Positions 44,012 to 53,871 of a DNA stretch of 64,000 nt are shown here, piece after piece. Position 1 is the stretch's first letter. Every line of letters starts with the position of its first letter. Location: the NCBI GenBank assembly GCA_023259055.1, contig JAHFQZ010000004.1:124001-188000 (forward strand), given 5' to 3'. Under the pieces are notes generated by a model, which ran no database searches, was not told the DNA's origin, and saw nothing but the letters and a program-made list of their open reading frames with translations. A program made the position numbers and the translations under genes. The stretch comes from Nitrosomonadales bacterium (GTDB taxonomy: Bacteria > Pseudomonadota > Gammaproteobacteria > Burkholderiales > Gallionellaceae).

Positions 44012-44961
44012 CGATGCAACTGCTGGAACCTTCTCTCGAAGCATTTCAAAATCCGCTGTCACGCTATTTCGCGGCGACGCGTCCGGCGTTTCTCACGGCG
44101 AGCCTGATGGCAAGCTTGGTCGGGCTGGCGATCGCGCGGCATGACGGCATCGCGTTTAAACCGGAACTGGCGATGCTCACGCTGTTGTTTGCGCTGCTGG
44201 CACACGCTGGAGTAAATGTGCTGAATGATTATTACGACGCGCTGAACGGCACCGATACGCAAAACACCGGGCGCATCTTTCCGTTTACTGGCGGCAGCCG
44301 CTTCATTCAGAACGGCGTGCTGACGCTGGCGCAGACGCGCAACTATGGTTTCGCGCTGCTATTTTGCGTGGCGCTGGCGGGTTTGTGGCTGATGCTGCGC
44401 TCCGATCCGCAATTACTCTATATCGGCCTCGCTGGCCTGTTCATCGGCTGGGCGTATTCCGCGCCACCGTTCCGGTTGAACAGCCGCGGTTTGGGTGAGT
44501 TATGCGTGACGGCAGGATTTTTATTGGTTACCGTGGGGAGCGATTTCGTACAGCGCAAAGGCTTTTCTTCTGCGCCATTTGTGGCCGGTTTGTCTTACGC
44601 GCTGCTGGTTACGAACCTGTTGTACATCAACCAGTTTCCGGATTGCAAGGCGGATACGGCGGCGGGCAAGCTGCACTGGGTAGCGCGGCTGGACGTGCAA
44701 TATGCGCGCTGGGGTTATGCGCTGATCGCGGCGCTGGCTTATGCATGGTTGCTATCGAGTGTGGTGCTGGGCTGGCTGCCGGTGCTCGCCTTGCTGGCAT
44801 TCCTGGCGTTGCCTTCAAGCGTCAAGGCTGCGCGGCTGTTGCTGTGCCATGCCGCCCAACCGCGACAACTGGGCGAAGCGATCAAGCTGACCATCGGCGC
44901 GATGCTACTGCATGGCGGATTGCTGGGGCTTGCGCTAATTTTGAGTAAGGGAAACACATGA
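44008..44961 (+). CDS. UbiA/MenA-family prenyltransferase
   Basis: A 317-residue integral membrane prenyltransferase with about eight helices. The first Asp-rich motif is [14 protein letters not shown], and the second is in [16 protein letters not shown]. The closest pattern is MenA (1,4-dihydroxy-2-naphthoate prenyltransferase), although this lineage normally uses ubiquinone. It starts GTG at 44008 in GTGA overlap with ruvC, and overlaps ruvA by four bases, so it is translationally coupled to a DNA-repair operon. The link may be coincidental. Substrate not proven. Confidence 0.85.
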   Translation: MTMQLLEPSLEAFQNPLSRYFAATRPAFLTASLMASLVGLAIARHDGIAFKPELAMLTLLFALLAHAGVNVLNDYYDALNGTDTQNTGRIFPFTGGSRFIQNGVLTLAQTRNYGFALLFCVALAGLWLMLRSDPQLLYIGLAGLFIGWAYSAPPFRLNSRGLGELCVTAGFLLVTVGSDFVQRKGFSSAPFVAGLSYALLVTNLLYINQFPDCKADTAAGKLHWVARLDVQYARWGYALIAALAYAWLLSSVVLGWLPVLALLAFLALPSSVKAARLLLCHAAQPRQLGEAIKLTIGAMLLHGGLLGLALILSKGNT

Positions 44962-45539
44962 TTGGCCGTTTAACTGGCATCCTGTTGGAAAAAAATCCCC
45001 CGCAAATCCTGCTGGATGTGCAGGGCGTGGCCTACGAGCTGGACGTGCCGATGAGCACGTTCTACAACCTGCCGGTGCTGCATGAAAAAGTGGTGCTGCA
45101 CACCCAGCTCATCGTGCGCGAGGACGCGCATTTGCTGTACGGATTCCTGAGCAACGAAGAGCGCGGCGCGTTCCGCCAGCTGCTCAAGATCAGCGGCGTC
45201 GGACCCAAGCTGGCACTTTCTGTGTTGTCCGGCCTGAGCCTTAATGATCTGGCGATTGCGGTGGTAAACAAAGAAGTGGGCCGTCTAACCAAAATTCCCG
45301 GTGTAGGCAAAAAAACTGCCGAGAGGCTGCTGCTGGAACTGCAGGGCAAATTTGCCGTAACTGGCTCAATCGCTGTGCGAGGCGCGAAGGCAACATCATC
45401 CGGCGACGATATAGTCAACGCGTTGCTGGCACTGGGATACAACGAAAAGGAGGCGGACTGGGCGGCCAGGCAATTGCCCAAGGATGCCGAGGTTTCGGAC
45501 GGCATCCGGCTAGCACTTAAGTTATTATCCAAAGCATGA
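44958..45539 (+). CDS. ruvA: Holliday junction branch-migration protein RuvA
   Basis: A 193-residue RuvA: the OB-fold domain at the N-terminus begins [20 protein letters not shown]; helix-hairpin-helix motifs are in [17 protein letters not shown] and [17 protein letters not shown]; the small C-terminal domain that binds RuvB follows. It overlaps the upstream prenyltransferase and the downstream ruvB by four bases each (ATGA). Confidence 0.97.
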   Translation: MIGRLTGILLEKNPPQILLDVQGVAYELDVPMSTFYNLPVLHEKVVLHTQLIVREDAHLLYGFLSNEERGAFRQLLKISGVGPKLALSVLSGLSLNDLAIAVVNKEVGRLTKIPGVGKKTAERLLLELQGKFAVTGSIAVRGAKATSSGDDIVNALLALGYNEKEADWAARQLPKDAEVSDGIRLALKLLSKA

Positions 45540-46624
45540 TCCACAACGACGAACTTTCCGCCGAACCGCGCCTGATTTCTGCCGCGCCCGCCTCGCAGCA
45601 TGAAGAGGTGATTGAGCGTGCGCTGCGTCCCAAGCAACTAGACGAGTATGTCGGGCAAGAAAAGATACGCGGCCAGTTGGAGATATTCATCGAGGCAGCG
45701 AAACGGCGCAAGGAACCGCTCGATCATGTGCTGTTGTTCGGCCCGCCGGGCTTGGGCAAGACCACCTTGGCGCAGATCATTGCGCGCGAGATGGGGGTGA
45801 ACCTGCGCCACACTTCAGGCCCGGTGCTGGAACGGGCCGGTGATCTTGCCGCGTTGCTGACCAATCTCGAACCGAATGATGTGCTGTTCATCGACGAAAT
45901 TCATCGCCTGTCGCCGGTGGTGGAAGAAATCCTTTACCCTGCGCTGGAGGACTACCAGATCGACATCATGATCGGCGAAGGCCCGGCGGCGCGTTCGGTG
46001 AAGCTCGACCTGCCACCATTTACTCTGGTAGGTGCGACCACGCGCGCGGGGATGCTGACCAATCCGTTACGTGACCGTTTTGGCATTGTGGCGAGGCTGG
46101 AGTTTTACACACCGGAGGAATTGCAGCGCATCGTGATGCGCTCGGCGGGGTTGCTGGAAATGAACCTGACGCACGATGGCGCGCTGGAGATCGCCAAAAG
46201 ATCGCGCGGTACGCCGCGTATCGCCAACCGTTTATTGCGCCGCGTGCGCGACTTCGCCGATGTGAAGGCTAACGGGGATGCGACGCGCGAAGTAGCGGAT
46301 GCCGCGCTGACCATGCTGGATGTAGACTCGCGTGGTCTGGATGTGATGGACAGAAAATTATTGCTGACCGTGATCGAGAAATTCCTCGGCGGTCCGGTTG
46401 GCCTGGATAACCTTGCGGCAGCGATAGGCGAGGAACGCGATACCATCGAGGATGTGCTGGAGCCGTACCTGATCCAGCAGGGCTATCTGCAACGCACGCC
46501 GCGCGGGCGCATGGCGACCGCGATCGCTTATCGCCACTTCGGGTTGGTTGTTGCCAATAATCCAATTAACTCCAATCTGATCAATGAGGAGTTGCCATTG
46601 GGCGGCGGATTGTTAAATGAGTAA
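45536..46624 (+). CDS. ruvB: Holliday junction branch-migration ATPase RuvB
   Basis: A 362-residue AAA+ helicase motor. Walker [15 protein letters not shown]; Walker [20 protein letters not shown]; the winged-helix C-terminus is intact ([16 protein letters not shown]). It ends with an eight-base overlap with the ybgC start, joining the ruv operon to the Tol-Pal operon. Confidence 0.97.
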   Translation: MIHNDELSAEPRLISAAPASQHEEVIERALRPKQLDEYVGQEKIRGQLEIFIEAAKRRKEPLDHVLLFGPPGLGKTTLAQIIAREMGVNLRHTSGPVLERAGDLAALLTNLEPNDVLFIDEIHRLSPVVEEILYPALEDYQIDIMIGEGPAARSVKLDLPPFTLVGATTRAGMLTNPLRDRFGIVARLEFYTPEELQRIVMRSAGLLEMNLTHDGALEIAKRSRGTPRIANRLLRRVRDFADVKANGDATREVADAALTMLDVDSRGLDVMDRKLLLTVIEKFLGGPVGLDNLAAAIGEERDTIEDVLEPYLIQQGYLQRTPRGRMATAIAYRHFGLVVANNPINSNLINEELPLGGGLLNE

Positions 46625-47024
46625 ACCAAAAATCTTTTCGTTGCCGGTGCGCGTGTATTTTCAGGACACTGACGCAGGTGGGGTCGTCTATCACGCCAGT
46701 TATCTGAACTTCATGGAGCGCGCTCGGACTGAGTGGCTGCGCACCTATGGCTACAGCAACGCAGGATTGATGAAGGAATTCGGCGTGGTGTTCGTGGTGC
46801 GTTCGCTCAAACTGGATTACCTCAAGCCCGCGCAGCTGGATGATTTGCTGGATGTTACGGCGCAGGTCAAGGAAGCCGGGCGTAGCCGTGTTTCTGTTTT
46901 GCAGACCGTGCGGCGTGGGCATGAGGTGCTGACAGAGGCGGAGGTGCATCTGGTATGTGTCTCGCTGGAAAGTTTTAAGCCGGTCAGCGTGCCGGAGGTG
47001 TTGAGTGAACAATGGAAAAAATAA
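46617..47024 (+). CDS. ybgC: Tol-Pal system-associated acyl-CoA thioesterase YbgC
   Basis: A 135-residue hot-dog-fold thioesterase. The active-site segment is [19 protein letters not shown] with the catalytic Asp and Tyr-His. YbgC acts on acyl-CoA or acyl-ACP and is usually encoded at the start of tolQRAB. The ATG lies inside the 3' end of ruvB. Confidence 0.95.
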   Translation: MSKPKIFSLPVRVYFQDTDAGGVVYHASYLNFMERARTEWLRTYGYSNAGLMKEFGVVFVVRSLKLDYLKPAQLDDLLDVTAQVKEAGRSRVSVLQTVRRGHEVLTEAEVHLVCVSLESFKPVSVPEVLSEQWKK

Positions 47025-47039
47025 AATGGAAGGAATGAA

Positions 47040-47717
47040 ATGGGAGTAACTCAGGATTTGTCATTTATAAATCTCATCATCAATGCCAGCGTGCTGGTGC
47101 AGTTGGTGATGGGATTATTGATGTTGGTCTCACTGATGTCGTGGTGGTACATCTTTCTGAAGATGTTTACCATTCGTAACGAGGTCAAGCTGACCGATGA
47201 ATTCGAAGAAGCCTTCTGGTACAACCAGAACCTGAATGATTTATACACGCAAATCAACGGCAATTCGCTGCGCGACCAGGGCGCGCTGGAGCATATTTTC
47301 TCCGCTGGTTTTGTTGAGTATGTAAAACTGAAAAAACAGCATGGCGTGGATGCCAGTGCTGTGATGGAAGGCGCGCGCCGCGCAATGCGTGCGACATATC
47401 AGCGCGAGACGGACCGGCTGGAATCGCATCTGGCATTTCTTGCCTCGGTCGGTTCGGTCAGCCCGTATGTGGGCTTGTTCGGCACGGTGTGGGGCATCAT
47501 GAATGCGTTTCGCGGACTGGCAAATGTTGGTCAGGCGACAGTGGCACACGTCGCTCCCGGCATTGCCGAAGCTCTGGTGGCAACTGCAATGGGTTTGTTC
47601 GCAGCTATACCGGCAGTGATCGCCTACAACCGTTACGCGCACGACATCAACCGCCTCGCAACACGTTTTGATAGTTTCACCGAAGAGTTTTCCAATGTTC
47701 TGCAACGCCAGCCATGA
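47040..47717 (+). CDS. tolQ: Tol-Pal system protein TolQ
   Basis: A 225-residue proton-channel component with three membrane helices, homologous to ExbB/MotA. The conserved region LAFLASVGSVSPYVGLFGTV is complete. It forms a complex with TolR and TolA that couples proton flow to outer-membrane constriction during division. It starts 15 bases after ybgC and ends in ATGA overlap with tolR. Confidence 0.97.
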   Translation: MGVTQDLSFINLIINASVLVQLVMGLLMLVSLMSWWYIFLKMFTIRNEVKLTDEFEEAFWYNQNLNDLYTQINGNSLRDQGALEHIFSAGFVEYVKLKKQHGVDASAVMEGARRAMRATYQRETDRLESHLAFLASVGSVSPYVGLFGTVWGIMNAFRGLANVGQATVAHVAPGIAEALVATAMGLFAAIPAVIAYNRYAHDINRLATRFDSFTEEFSNVLQRQP

Positions 47718-48139
47718 GATCGAGTAGGCGCTCCAATAACCGCATGATGAACGAGATCAATGTCGTGCCGTATATCGACGTGATGCTGGTGTTGCTGGTG
47801 ATTTTTATGGTGACAGCTCCGCTGATGAATCCAAGCCAGATAGACTTGCCGCAAGTGGGTAAATCGTCGCCTATCGCCCCGGCCCCATTGGAGGTCATCA
47901 TTAGAAAAGACACTTCGCTGGCAATGCGCGATCACGCCAAGGGGGACAAGGAAATCAGCGTATCGCGCGAAAACTTGATTGCGATTTTGAAAGCCAGGCA
48001 AGGTGAGCAGGCGAAGCAGGCGGTGGTCATTTCCGCCGACAGGAACGTGCGCTACGAGGAAGTTATCAATGTGATGAATGTACTGCAACAGCAACAGATC
48101 AAGAAAGTCGGACTGTTGACGCAAATTAAATCGGAATGA
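47714..48139 (+). CDS. tolR: Tol-Pal system protein TolR
   Basis: A 141-residue single-pass protein of the ExbD/TolR family. The membrane helix with the functional Asp lies in NVVPYIDVMLVLLVIFMVTAP. The periplasmic domain follows with VVISADRNVRYEEVINVMNV. It overlaps tolQ and tolA by four bases each. Confidence 0.96.
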   Translation: MRSSRRSNNRMMNEINVVPYIDVMLVLLVIFMVTAPLMNPSQIDLPQVGKSSPIAPAPLEVIIRKDTSLAMRDHAKGDKEISVSRENLIAILKARQGEQAKQAVVISADRNVRYEEVINVMNVLQQQQIKKVGLLTQIKSE

Positions 48140-48900
48140 ATACGGCGGTCCTTCACGAATCCAGCTGGCACGAATCCTCCCGGCACGAACCCTACCAATT
48201 GCCAGCCGGGATTCTGGCATTGGCGGTGCATGGCGCGTTTTTCGCGCTGCTGTATTTTGGTTTTTCCTGGCATGCGATGCCGCTTGAGATGATAAGTGTG
48301 GAGTTGTGGCAGAGCTTGCCGGAGTCGATTGAAGCGCCGGTTGAAAAACCCAGAGTGGAGGAGGTTGTACAGCCGGCTCTACCGGAGAAAATAGAACAGC
48401 CTGAAATCGTGATGCCGGATAAAAAGAAGGTTGAAACCAAGCGCGTCGAAAAAAAGCCGGTTAAAAAGAGAACAGTTGCCAAATCTATTGGACAGAAGTC
48501 TGTTGAGTTTAAATCTGTTGGCCAGAAGCCTGTTGAACAAAATCAGGATGCGCTTATCGCCGAACAACAAGCCGAGCGCGCGCTGGCCGAGCAAGCTGCG
48601 GCTAAAGGCCGCGTGGTGAATGAATTCAAAACCAAAATTCATGACAAAATCAAATACAACGTTGTGGAGCCGCCGGGCGTGCCTGACGATGCGCTCGCTG
48701 TATTTCGCGTCACACTGTTGCCGGGCGGTGCTGTGCTGAGTGCAGTCATGAAAAAATCCAGCGGCAATACGGCATATGACAATGCGGTGGAGCGCGCGAT
48801 TTTAAAATCGGATCCGCTGCCTTTGCCGCCCGACCCGGCGATGTTTAAGGATTTTCGAATATTGGAGCTGAAGTTTCAGCCCCGAAAAGCAAAGGAGTAG
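48136..48900 (+). CDS. tolA: Tol-Pal system protein TolA
   Basis: A 254-residue trans-periplasmic link. One membrane helix lies near residues 25-40 (ILALAVHGAFFALLYFGF), then a Lys/Glu/Pro-rich linker with tandem KSVGQKPVEQ-like repeats, and the C-terminal domain from about 195 (VFRVTLLPGGAVLSAVMKKS) that contacts TolB/Pal. The linker is shorter than in Enterobacteria. ATGA overlap with tolR. Confidence 0.93.
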   Translation: MNTAVLHESSWHESSRHEPYQLPAGILALAVHGAFFALLYFGFSWHAMPLEMISVELWQSLPESIEAPVEKPRVEEVVQPALPEKIEQPEIVMPDKKKVETKRVEKKPVKKRTVAKSIGQKSVEFKSVGQKPVEQNQDALIAEQQAERALAEQAAAKGRVVNEFKTKIHDKIKYNVVEPPGVPDDALAVFRVTLLPGGAVLSAVMKKSSGNTAYDNAVERAILKSDPLPLPPDPAMFKDFRILELKFQPRKAKE

Positions 48901-48902
48901 TT

Positions 48903-50174
48903 ATGTTGTTGCGCACATTTCAGAGCGTGGTTGGTATATTGTTTTTGGCTCACGTATCAGTGGTGAGCGCTGAAATGACTATCGAAATCATCGGAGCAGG
49001 TGAAAATCAGGTTCCGGTCGCGATCGTACCATTCGGCGGGGAAGGCAAACTGGCGCAAGCCATTAAGGATGTCATAGTGGGCGATTTGCTGCGTAGCGGA
49101 TTGTTTCGCATGGTCGATTCTGAGGGGAAATATCCGCACGCACCTGCCGAAGTCAGCTACCCGGATTGGCAGACACGCGGCGCGGAAGTGTTGGTTATAG
49201 GCACGGTTGCAGCCAAAGCCAATGGGCGAACGGAAGCACGTTTCCATTTGCTGGATGTGGTCAAGCAGACGAAGCTGATCGAACAGGCAGTCTCGGCGGA
49301 CGATGTGCAGGTGCGCGCTATCGGTCATCGCATAGCGGATTTGATTTATGAAAAGTTAACCGGCGACAGGGGCGTGTTCAACACGCGTATCGCGTATGTG
49401 AACCGGATCGGGCAAAAGTATAATTTGATGGTGGCGGACAGCGACGGGTACAACGAGCAAATTGTGCTTTCGCAGGATAATCCGATTATGTCTCCCGCGT
49501 GGTCACCGGACGGAAGCCATCTCGCCTACGCGAGTTTCGAGACCGGACATGCTGTGGTATTTGTGCAGTCTCTGTACACAGGGCAACGCAAGGTGCTGGC
49601 GGATTTTAGCGGTAGCAACAGCGCGCCGGCATGGTCGCCGGACGGCAAGCAACTGGCGGTTGTGCTGACACGCGATGGCAGTTCGCAGATATATCTGGTT
49701 CGTCCGGATGGTAGCAATCTTCGCCGTATTACCTTCAGCGACGCGATTGATACCGAGCCGGATTTTTCGCCGGATGGGCAATACCTGCTGTTTACCTCGG
49801 ATCGCGGCGGCAGCGCGCAAATTTACCGTATGCCGGTTAAGGGCGGGGCGGAGCAGCGCATGACGTTTGGCGATGGCAACAACTACTCGCCTCACCACAG
49901 CCCGGATGGCAAAGGTTTTGTTTACGCACATTTTAGCAGTGGCAAGTTTTACATCGCCACTCAGGATTTCAAGACTGAGCAAATGCAGGTTCTCACCGAA
50001 GGTGGATGGGAGAAAAAACCCAGCTATGCACCTAACGGCAAGCTTATTATGTTTGCCAGCGAGGGGCGAGGCCGTGGTATATTGGCAACCGTGTCCAGCG
50101 ACGGTCGCGTCAAGCAGCGCATATTTTCTCAAAGCGGTGATGCACGCGAACCTGTGTGGGGCCCATATCCGTAA
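48903..50174 (+). CDS. tolB: Tol-Pal system beta-propeller protein TolB
   Basis: A 423-residue periplasmic protein with a signal peptide (about residues 1-23), an N-terminal domain that binds TolA (EIIGAGENQVPVAIVPF), and a six-bladed propeller with repeats such as SPAWSPDGSHLAYASFE and SAPAWSPDGKQLAVVLTR. It is two bases after tolA. Confidence 0.97.
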   Translation: MLLRTFQSVVGILFLAHVSVVSAEMTIEIIGAGENQVPVAIVPFGGEGKLAQAIKDVIVGDLLRSGLFRMVDSEGKYPHAPAEVSYPDWQTRGAEVLVIGTVAAKANGRTEARFHLLDVVKQTKLIEQAVSADDVQVRAIGHRIADLIYEKLTGDRGVFNTRIAYVNRIGQKYNLMVADSDGYNEQIVLSQDNPIMSPAWSPDGSHLAYASFETGHAVVFVQSLYTGQRKVLADFSGSNSAPAWSPDGKQLAVVLTRDGSSQIYLVRPDGSNLRRITFSDAIDTEPDFSPDGQYLLFTSDRGGSAQIYRMPVKGGAEQRMTFGDGNNYSPHHSPDGKGFVYAHFSSGKFYIATQDFKTEQMQVLTEGGWEKKPSYAPNGKLIMFASEGRGRGILATVSSDGRVKQRIFSQSGDAREPVWGPYP

Positions 50175-50203
50175 TTTGTCCTAACCTAGCGAAAGGGGAT
50201 GTC

Positions 50204-50746
50204 ATGAAGAAGCTTGTTATCAGTGTTGTGTTGGTGAGCTTGCTTGCAGCCTGTGCCAGCGAGAAACCGAAGGAACCTGTTGCGCCTCCAAAGGCTGCTG
50301 CACCGGTTGATGCCGCACCAGTGGCTGAAACTCCAGCTGCTGCAACACCAGAAGTAGCGGAGAAAGCAGCTCCCACAGCTACTGCTGAGATTGACCAGTT
50401 GAATGACTCAAGCAGCATTCTGGCCAAGCGTAGCACCTACTACCCGTTCGATGTATCAGTGGTGCAGGAGGCCGACAAACCGCTGGTTCAAGCGCATGCA
50501 AAATATCTGAGCGAGCACCCTGAGCGTAATGTGCGTCTGGAAGGCAATTGCGATGAGCGCGGCAGCAACGAATACAACCTGGCTCTCGGTCAACGCCGTG
50601 CGGATGGCGTGAAGAAAATGTTGATTCTGGGCGGCACGAAAGCCAGCCAGATTAAATCTGTCAGTTATGGCGAAGAAAAACCCAAGGCTACCGGACACAA
50701 TGAGGATTCCTGGAAGCAAAATCGCCGCACCGATATAGTTTATTGA
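50204..50746 (+). CDS. pal: Peptidoglycan-associated lipoprotein Pal
   Basis: A 180-residue outer-membrane lipoprotein. Lipobox LLAACAS with Cys at about 17; an Ala/Pro-rich linker; an OmpA-like peptidoglycan-binding domain from about 80 with YYPFDVSVV and EGNCDERGSNEYNLALGQRR. It follows tolB by 30 bases, as in all Tol operons. The start at 50204 is preceded by AAAGGGGA. Confidence 0.97.
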   Translation: MKKLVISVVLVSLLAACASEKPKEPVAPPKAAAPVDAAPVAETPAAATPEVAEKAAPTATAEIDQLNDSSSILAKRSTYYPFDVSVVQEADKPLVQAHAKYLSEHPERNVRLEGNCDERGSNEYNLALGQRRADGVKKMLILGGTKASQIKSVSYGEEKPKATGHNEDSWKQNRRTDIVY

Positions 50747-50750
50747 AGCA

Positions 50751-51581
50751 GTGGCCGTGTTTAAGCTGTGCGCCTTGATGTTGCTTGGTTTGTGTTTTGC
50801 CAACCCCGCGCAAGCGGGGTTGTTTTCGGATGATGATGCGCGCAAGCAAATTCAAGATAACCGGAAAGAAATCCAGCAACTTGAGGCGCGTTTTGAGGCG
50901 CGTTTGCAAAAGCTGGAAGATGCGAACAAAAATCTGGAAGACAAGAACAACCGGCAAACCAAATCCATGCTGGATTTGCAGGGCCAGATCGAAGCACTGA
51001 GCAGCGAAATCCGCAAGCTTCGCGGGCAGAATGAAGAGTTGGCACACGGCTTGGGAGAAGCCGAGAAGCGCGCAAAAGATTTTTATGTGGATCTGGATGC
51101 GCGCTTGCGGCATTTTGAATCCCTGGAGGAAGCTTCCAAGAATGAAGCAGTTCCGGCAAGCGGCATCCCTCCCGCAGCCACTATTTCAACTGACCCTTCC
51201 GATCCGGCTTTCGAGAACCGTGCCTTTGAGTCTGCCTACAGTTTGCTCAAGGAAGGCCGTCATGCCAATGCGGTCAAGGCATTTCATGAATTCCTTAGCA
51301 AGTATCCTGATTCGGTGCATGTTCCAAACGCGATTTATTGGTTGGGGGCTGCAAAGTTTGCGCTAAAGGATTTCAAGGGTGCGCTGGATTTTTATCAGAG
51401 GTTATTGGAGATTTCACCAGCTACGCCAAAAGCTGCTGAGGCGTTGCTCCATATTGCAGAATGCCAAAAGGAATTGAAACAAAAAACGGCATCCCAAAAA
51501 ACGCTTAAACAACTTATTGCCAAATATCCCACTAGCGAAGCTGCCGCCAAAGCCAAGAAGCTGCTCGCTGCCACCAAGTAA
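50751..51581 (+). CDS. cpoB: Cell division coordinator CpoB (YbgF)
   Basis: A 276-residue periplasmic protein. Signal peptide (about 1-21, ending ANPAQA), an N-terminal coiled coil (about 25-110, rich in Lys, Glu, Gln) and a C-terminal TPR domain with AFESAYSLLKEGRHANAVKA and GAAKFALKDFKGALDFYQ. It coordinates PBP1B and Tol energisation with division. The start is a GTG at 50751; another GTG lies at 50757 with the same signal. It ends the Tol operon. Confidence 0.93.
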   Translation: MAVFKLCALMLLGLCFANPAQAGLFSDDDARKQIQDNRKEIQQLEARFEARLQKLEDANKNLEDKNNRQTKSMLDLQGQIEALSSEIRKLRGQNEELAHGLGEAEKRAKDFYVDLDARLRHFESLEEASKNEAVPASGIPPAATISTDPSDPAFENRAFESAYSLLKEGRHANAVKAFHEFLSKYPDSVHVPNAIYWLGAAKFALKDFKGALDFYQRLLEISPATPKAAEALLHIAECQKELKQKTASQKTLKQLIAKYPTSEAAAKAKKLLAATK

Positions 51582-51586
51582 TTCGC

Positions 51587-52345
51587 ATGTCGAAAGTTAA
51601 TTCGGAAGCGCAACTGCCGCCCCGAGACAGTGGGACGGAGCCCTCTGGTGCGGGAGGTGCGGCCTCGCAGTTGCTCCCGCAATCGGCTGGCTCCGCCAGT
51701 AACGTGTCGCAACTGCGCATCAGTGAGATTTTTTATTCCCTGCAAGGAGAGAGTCGTAATATCGGCTTGCCAACGGTGTTCATCCGTTTAACAGGTTGTC
51801 CACTGCGTTGCACCTATTGTGATACGACCTATGCTTTTACGGGTGGACAAAATATGAGCGTGTCGGAAATCCTCAGGCAAGTTGCCGAATACACTCCGCG
51901 ATATGTGACCGTTACCGGCGGCGAACCGCTGGCGCAAAATAATTGCATACCATTGCTGAGCGCGTTATGCGATTCTGGATATGAGGTGTCACTAGAAACA
52001 AGCGGTGCACTGGATATCAGCGAAGTTGATGAGCGCGTTATGCGCGTGGCTGATATCAAAACCCCCGCGTCTGGCGAGGTTGAAAGGAACCATTGGGAAA
52101 ATTTGCAATTTCTGACCCGGCATGACGAAATCAAATTCGTGGTGTGCGACGAGAATGATTACCAATGGGCCATGCAAACCATTCACCAATATCATCTCGC
52201 TGAGAAATGCCCGGTGATTTTCTCACCCGCACACGGCACGCTGGATGCCACGCAATTGGCCGAGTGGATATTGCGTGACCGCCTGCCTGTCCGAATGCTG
52301 ATGCAATTGCACAAGCTGCTGTGGGACAACGCTCCAGGGCATTAG
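51587..52345 (+). CDS. queE: 7-carboxy-7-deazaguanine synthase QueE, N-terminally extended
   Basis: A 252-residue radical-SAM enzyme that forms the deazaguanine ring of queuosine precursor. The cluster motif CPLRCTYC and TGGEPLAQ are intact. The family usually starts near [16 protein letters not shown]; here 39 extra residues ([12 protein letters not shown]... rich in Ser, Gly, Ala) precede it. Two short inverted GCAACTGC/GCAGTTGC segments (51609 and 51667) lie in this extension, suggesting a repeat insertion. GTG at 51704 would restore the normal length but has no ribosome-binding site. Confidence 0.9.
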   Translation: MSKVNSEAQLPPRDSGTEPSGAGGAASQLLPQSAGSASNVSQLRISEIFYSLQGESRNIGLPTVFIRLTGCPLRCTYCDTTYAFTGGQNMSVSEILRQVAEYTPRYVTVTGGEPLAQNNCIPLLSALCDSGYEVSLETSGALDISEVDERVMRVADIKTPASGEVERNHWENLQFLTRHDEIKFVVCDENDYQWAMQTIHQYHLAEKCPVIFSPAHGTLDATQLAEWILRDRLPVRMLMQLHKLLWDNAPGH

Positions 52346-52347
52346 CG

Positions 52348-53013
52348 ATGAAAAACGCAGTGGTGCTTTTGTCTGGTGGGCTGGATTCGGCAACCGTGCT
52401 GGCGATGGCACGTACCCAAGGGTTCACCTGTTATGCGTTGAGCGTGGATTACGGGCAACGCCATCACTCCGAACTGGCCGCTGCTCAGCATGTCGCACAA
52501 ATGATGGGCGCGCATGAGCACAGGGTAATAAACATCGATCTTACCGGATTCGGCGGTTCCGCCCTTACCGACAACAACATTGCCGTGCCGCAACAGCCCA
52601 CGGAAGGCATTCCGCTGACATACGTTCCCGCGCGTAACACCATCATGCTGTCGCTGGCCTTGGCCTGGGCTGAAGTGTTGCATGCACAGGACATTTTTAT
52701 CGGGGTGAACGCCGTGGATTATTCCGGTTATCCAGATTGCAGACCAGCCTATATCGAGGCATTTGAACGCATGGCCAATCTGGCTACCAGAGCCGCCATT
52801 GAAGGAAATCCGCTAACCGTCCATGCGCCATTGCTGCACTTGTCCAAAGCAGAGATCATCCGGCAGGGAAGTGCGCTCGGCGTGGATTATGCGCAAACTG
52901 TTTCCTGCTATCAGGCCGATGAATCGGGGCGCGCCTGCGGCGTATGTGATGCCTGTCGTTTGCGCCGCGCCGGGTTCGCTGCAGCCGGTATCGATGACCC
53001 AACCAAGTACTGA
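52348..53013 (+). CDS. queC: 7-cyano-7-deazaguanine synthase QueC
   Basis: A 221-residue ATP-dependent nitrile-forming synthetase, the step after QueE. The PP-loop is [15 protein letters not shown]. The zinc-binding cysteines are in [14 protein letters not shown] near the end. It starts two bases after queE. It ends the rightward Tol-Pal/queuosine block; a consensus tRNA promoter follows. Confidence 0.95.
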   Translation: MKNAVVLLSGGLDSATVLAMARTQGFTCYALSVDYGQRHHSELAAAQHVAQMMGAHEHRVINIDLTGFGGSALTDNNIAVPQQPTEGIPLTYVPARNTIMLSLALAWAEVLHAQDIFIGVNAVDYSGYPDCRPAYIEAFERMANLATRAAIEGNPLTVHAPLLHLSKAEIIRQGSALGVDYAQTVSCYQADESGRACGVCDACRLRRAGFAAAGIDDPTKY

Positions 53014-53079
53014 TGCACAGCCGAAGTGCACGTATTACGCGACATAGCGCGCACGTCATGCTGTAAGCGGTGTTTTGCG

Positions 53080-53107
53080 TTGACAGGGTGGGGCAAATCC
53101 GTATAAT
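53080..53107 (+). promoter_or_regulatory. Sigma-70 consensus promoter of the tRNA-Lys/tRNA-Thr unit
   Basis: TTGACA (53080-53085) and TATAAT (53102-53107) are both perfect, with a 16-base spacer. The tRNA-Lys starts 18 bases after the -10 box. Confidence 0.9.
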
Positions 53108-53124
53108 TCGCGCTCCTTTGCGAA

Positions 53125-53200
53125 GGGTCGTTAGCTCAGCCGGTAGAGCAGCGGACTTTTAATCCGTTGGTCGGCAGTTCGAATCTGCCACGACCTACCA
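53125..53200 (+). tRNA. tRNA-Lys (TTT)
   Basis: A 76-nt cloverleaf with CCA encoded. Acceptor GGGTCGT pairs with ACGACCT; the anticodon loop CTTTTAA gives TTT; the T-loop has GTTCGAATC. Driven by the consensus promoter upstream. Confidence 0.96.
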
Positions 53201-53240
53201 GTTTGCAAAAGAGCCTCTTGCAGCCCCCGTTTTTTGTAAT

Positions 53241-53316
53241 GCCGCTTTAGCTCAGTTGGTAGAGCAACCGCCTTGTAAGCGGTAGGTCATCAGTTCGAAT
53301 CCGATAAGCGGCACCA
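53241..53316 (+). tRNA. tRNA-Thr (TGT)
   Basis: A 76-nt cloverleaf with CCA encoded. Acceptor GCCGCTT pairs with AAGCGGC; anticodon loop CTTGTAA gives TGT; T-loop GTTCGAATC. It follows tRNA-Lys by 40 bases, probably on the same transcript. Confidence 0.95.
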
Positions 53317-53437
53317 TCCTTCCAAGCCTCCACAACTCATTGTGGAACTGCACTCCAAACATTTTTTGTGCCTTAAGCATTCCTTAAGCTTGGCCTTCTA
53401 TCCTGCACGCCTCGTAGTTCAATTCAGGAGATTAAAA

Positions 53438-53854
53438 ATGTTACGAATATTCCATACATCAGGTTTGGCGCTTGTGTTTGCTGCCGGATTGGCGGCGCAA
53501 CCCGTTTTTGCAGAAACACACAACGAGATACTGGCTTCCATCCAGAAGGAAGCGTCGGGCACCCCCGGTTTTCAAGGGTTTTCGGCTGCGCGCGGTGAAA
53601 GTTTTTTCAAGACAAAACACGGTAACGAATGGAGCTGTTCTTCCTGCCATACCGAAAATCCCGCTGTGTCGGGCAAGCATGCAAAGACCGATAAAGTCAT
53701 ACAGCCGCTAGCGCCGTCTGTTAATGCGGAGCGGTTTACTGATCCGGGCAAAGTCGCAAAATGGTTCAAGCGTAATTGTAATGATGTGCTTGATCGTGTC
53801 TGCACACCGCAAGAAAAAGGTGATGTGCTTACTTATCTGCTTACTGTTAAATAG
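53438..53854 (+). CDS. SHP-like monoheme cytochrome c (DUF1924)
   Basis: A 138-residue exported cytochrome with a signal peptide (residues 1-25) and one heme motif CSSCH at 67-71. The remainder, including NPAVSGKH and NAERFTDPGKVAKWFKRN, matches the Sphaeroides heme protein (DUF1924) family, whose heme binds small ligands such as oxygen and NO. It is the first of five genes (SHP, DHC, cytochrome b561, response regulator, sensor kinase). The start at 53438 has CAGGAG upstream. Confidence 0.88.
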   Translation: MLRIFHTSGLALVFAAGLAAQPVFAETHNEILASIQKEASGTPGFQGFSAARGESFFKTKHGNEWSCSSCHTENPAVSGKHAKTDKVIQPLAPSVNAERFTDPGKVAKWFKRNCNDVLDRVCTPQEKGDVLTYLLTVK

Positions 53855-53871
53855 TAGTCAAGGAGAGCGAT

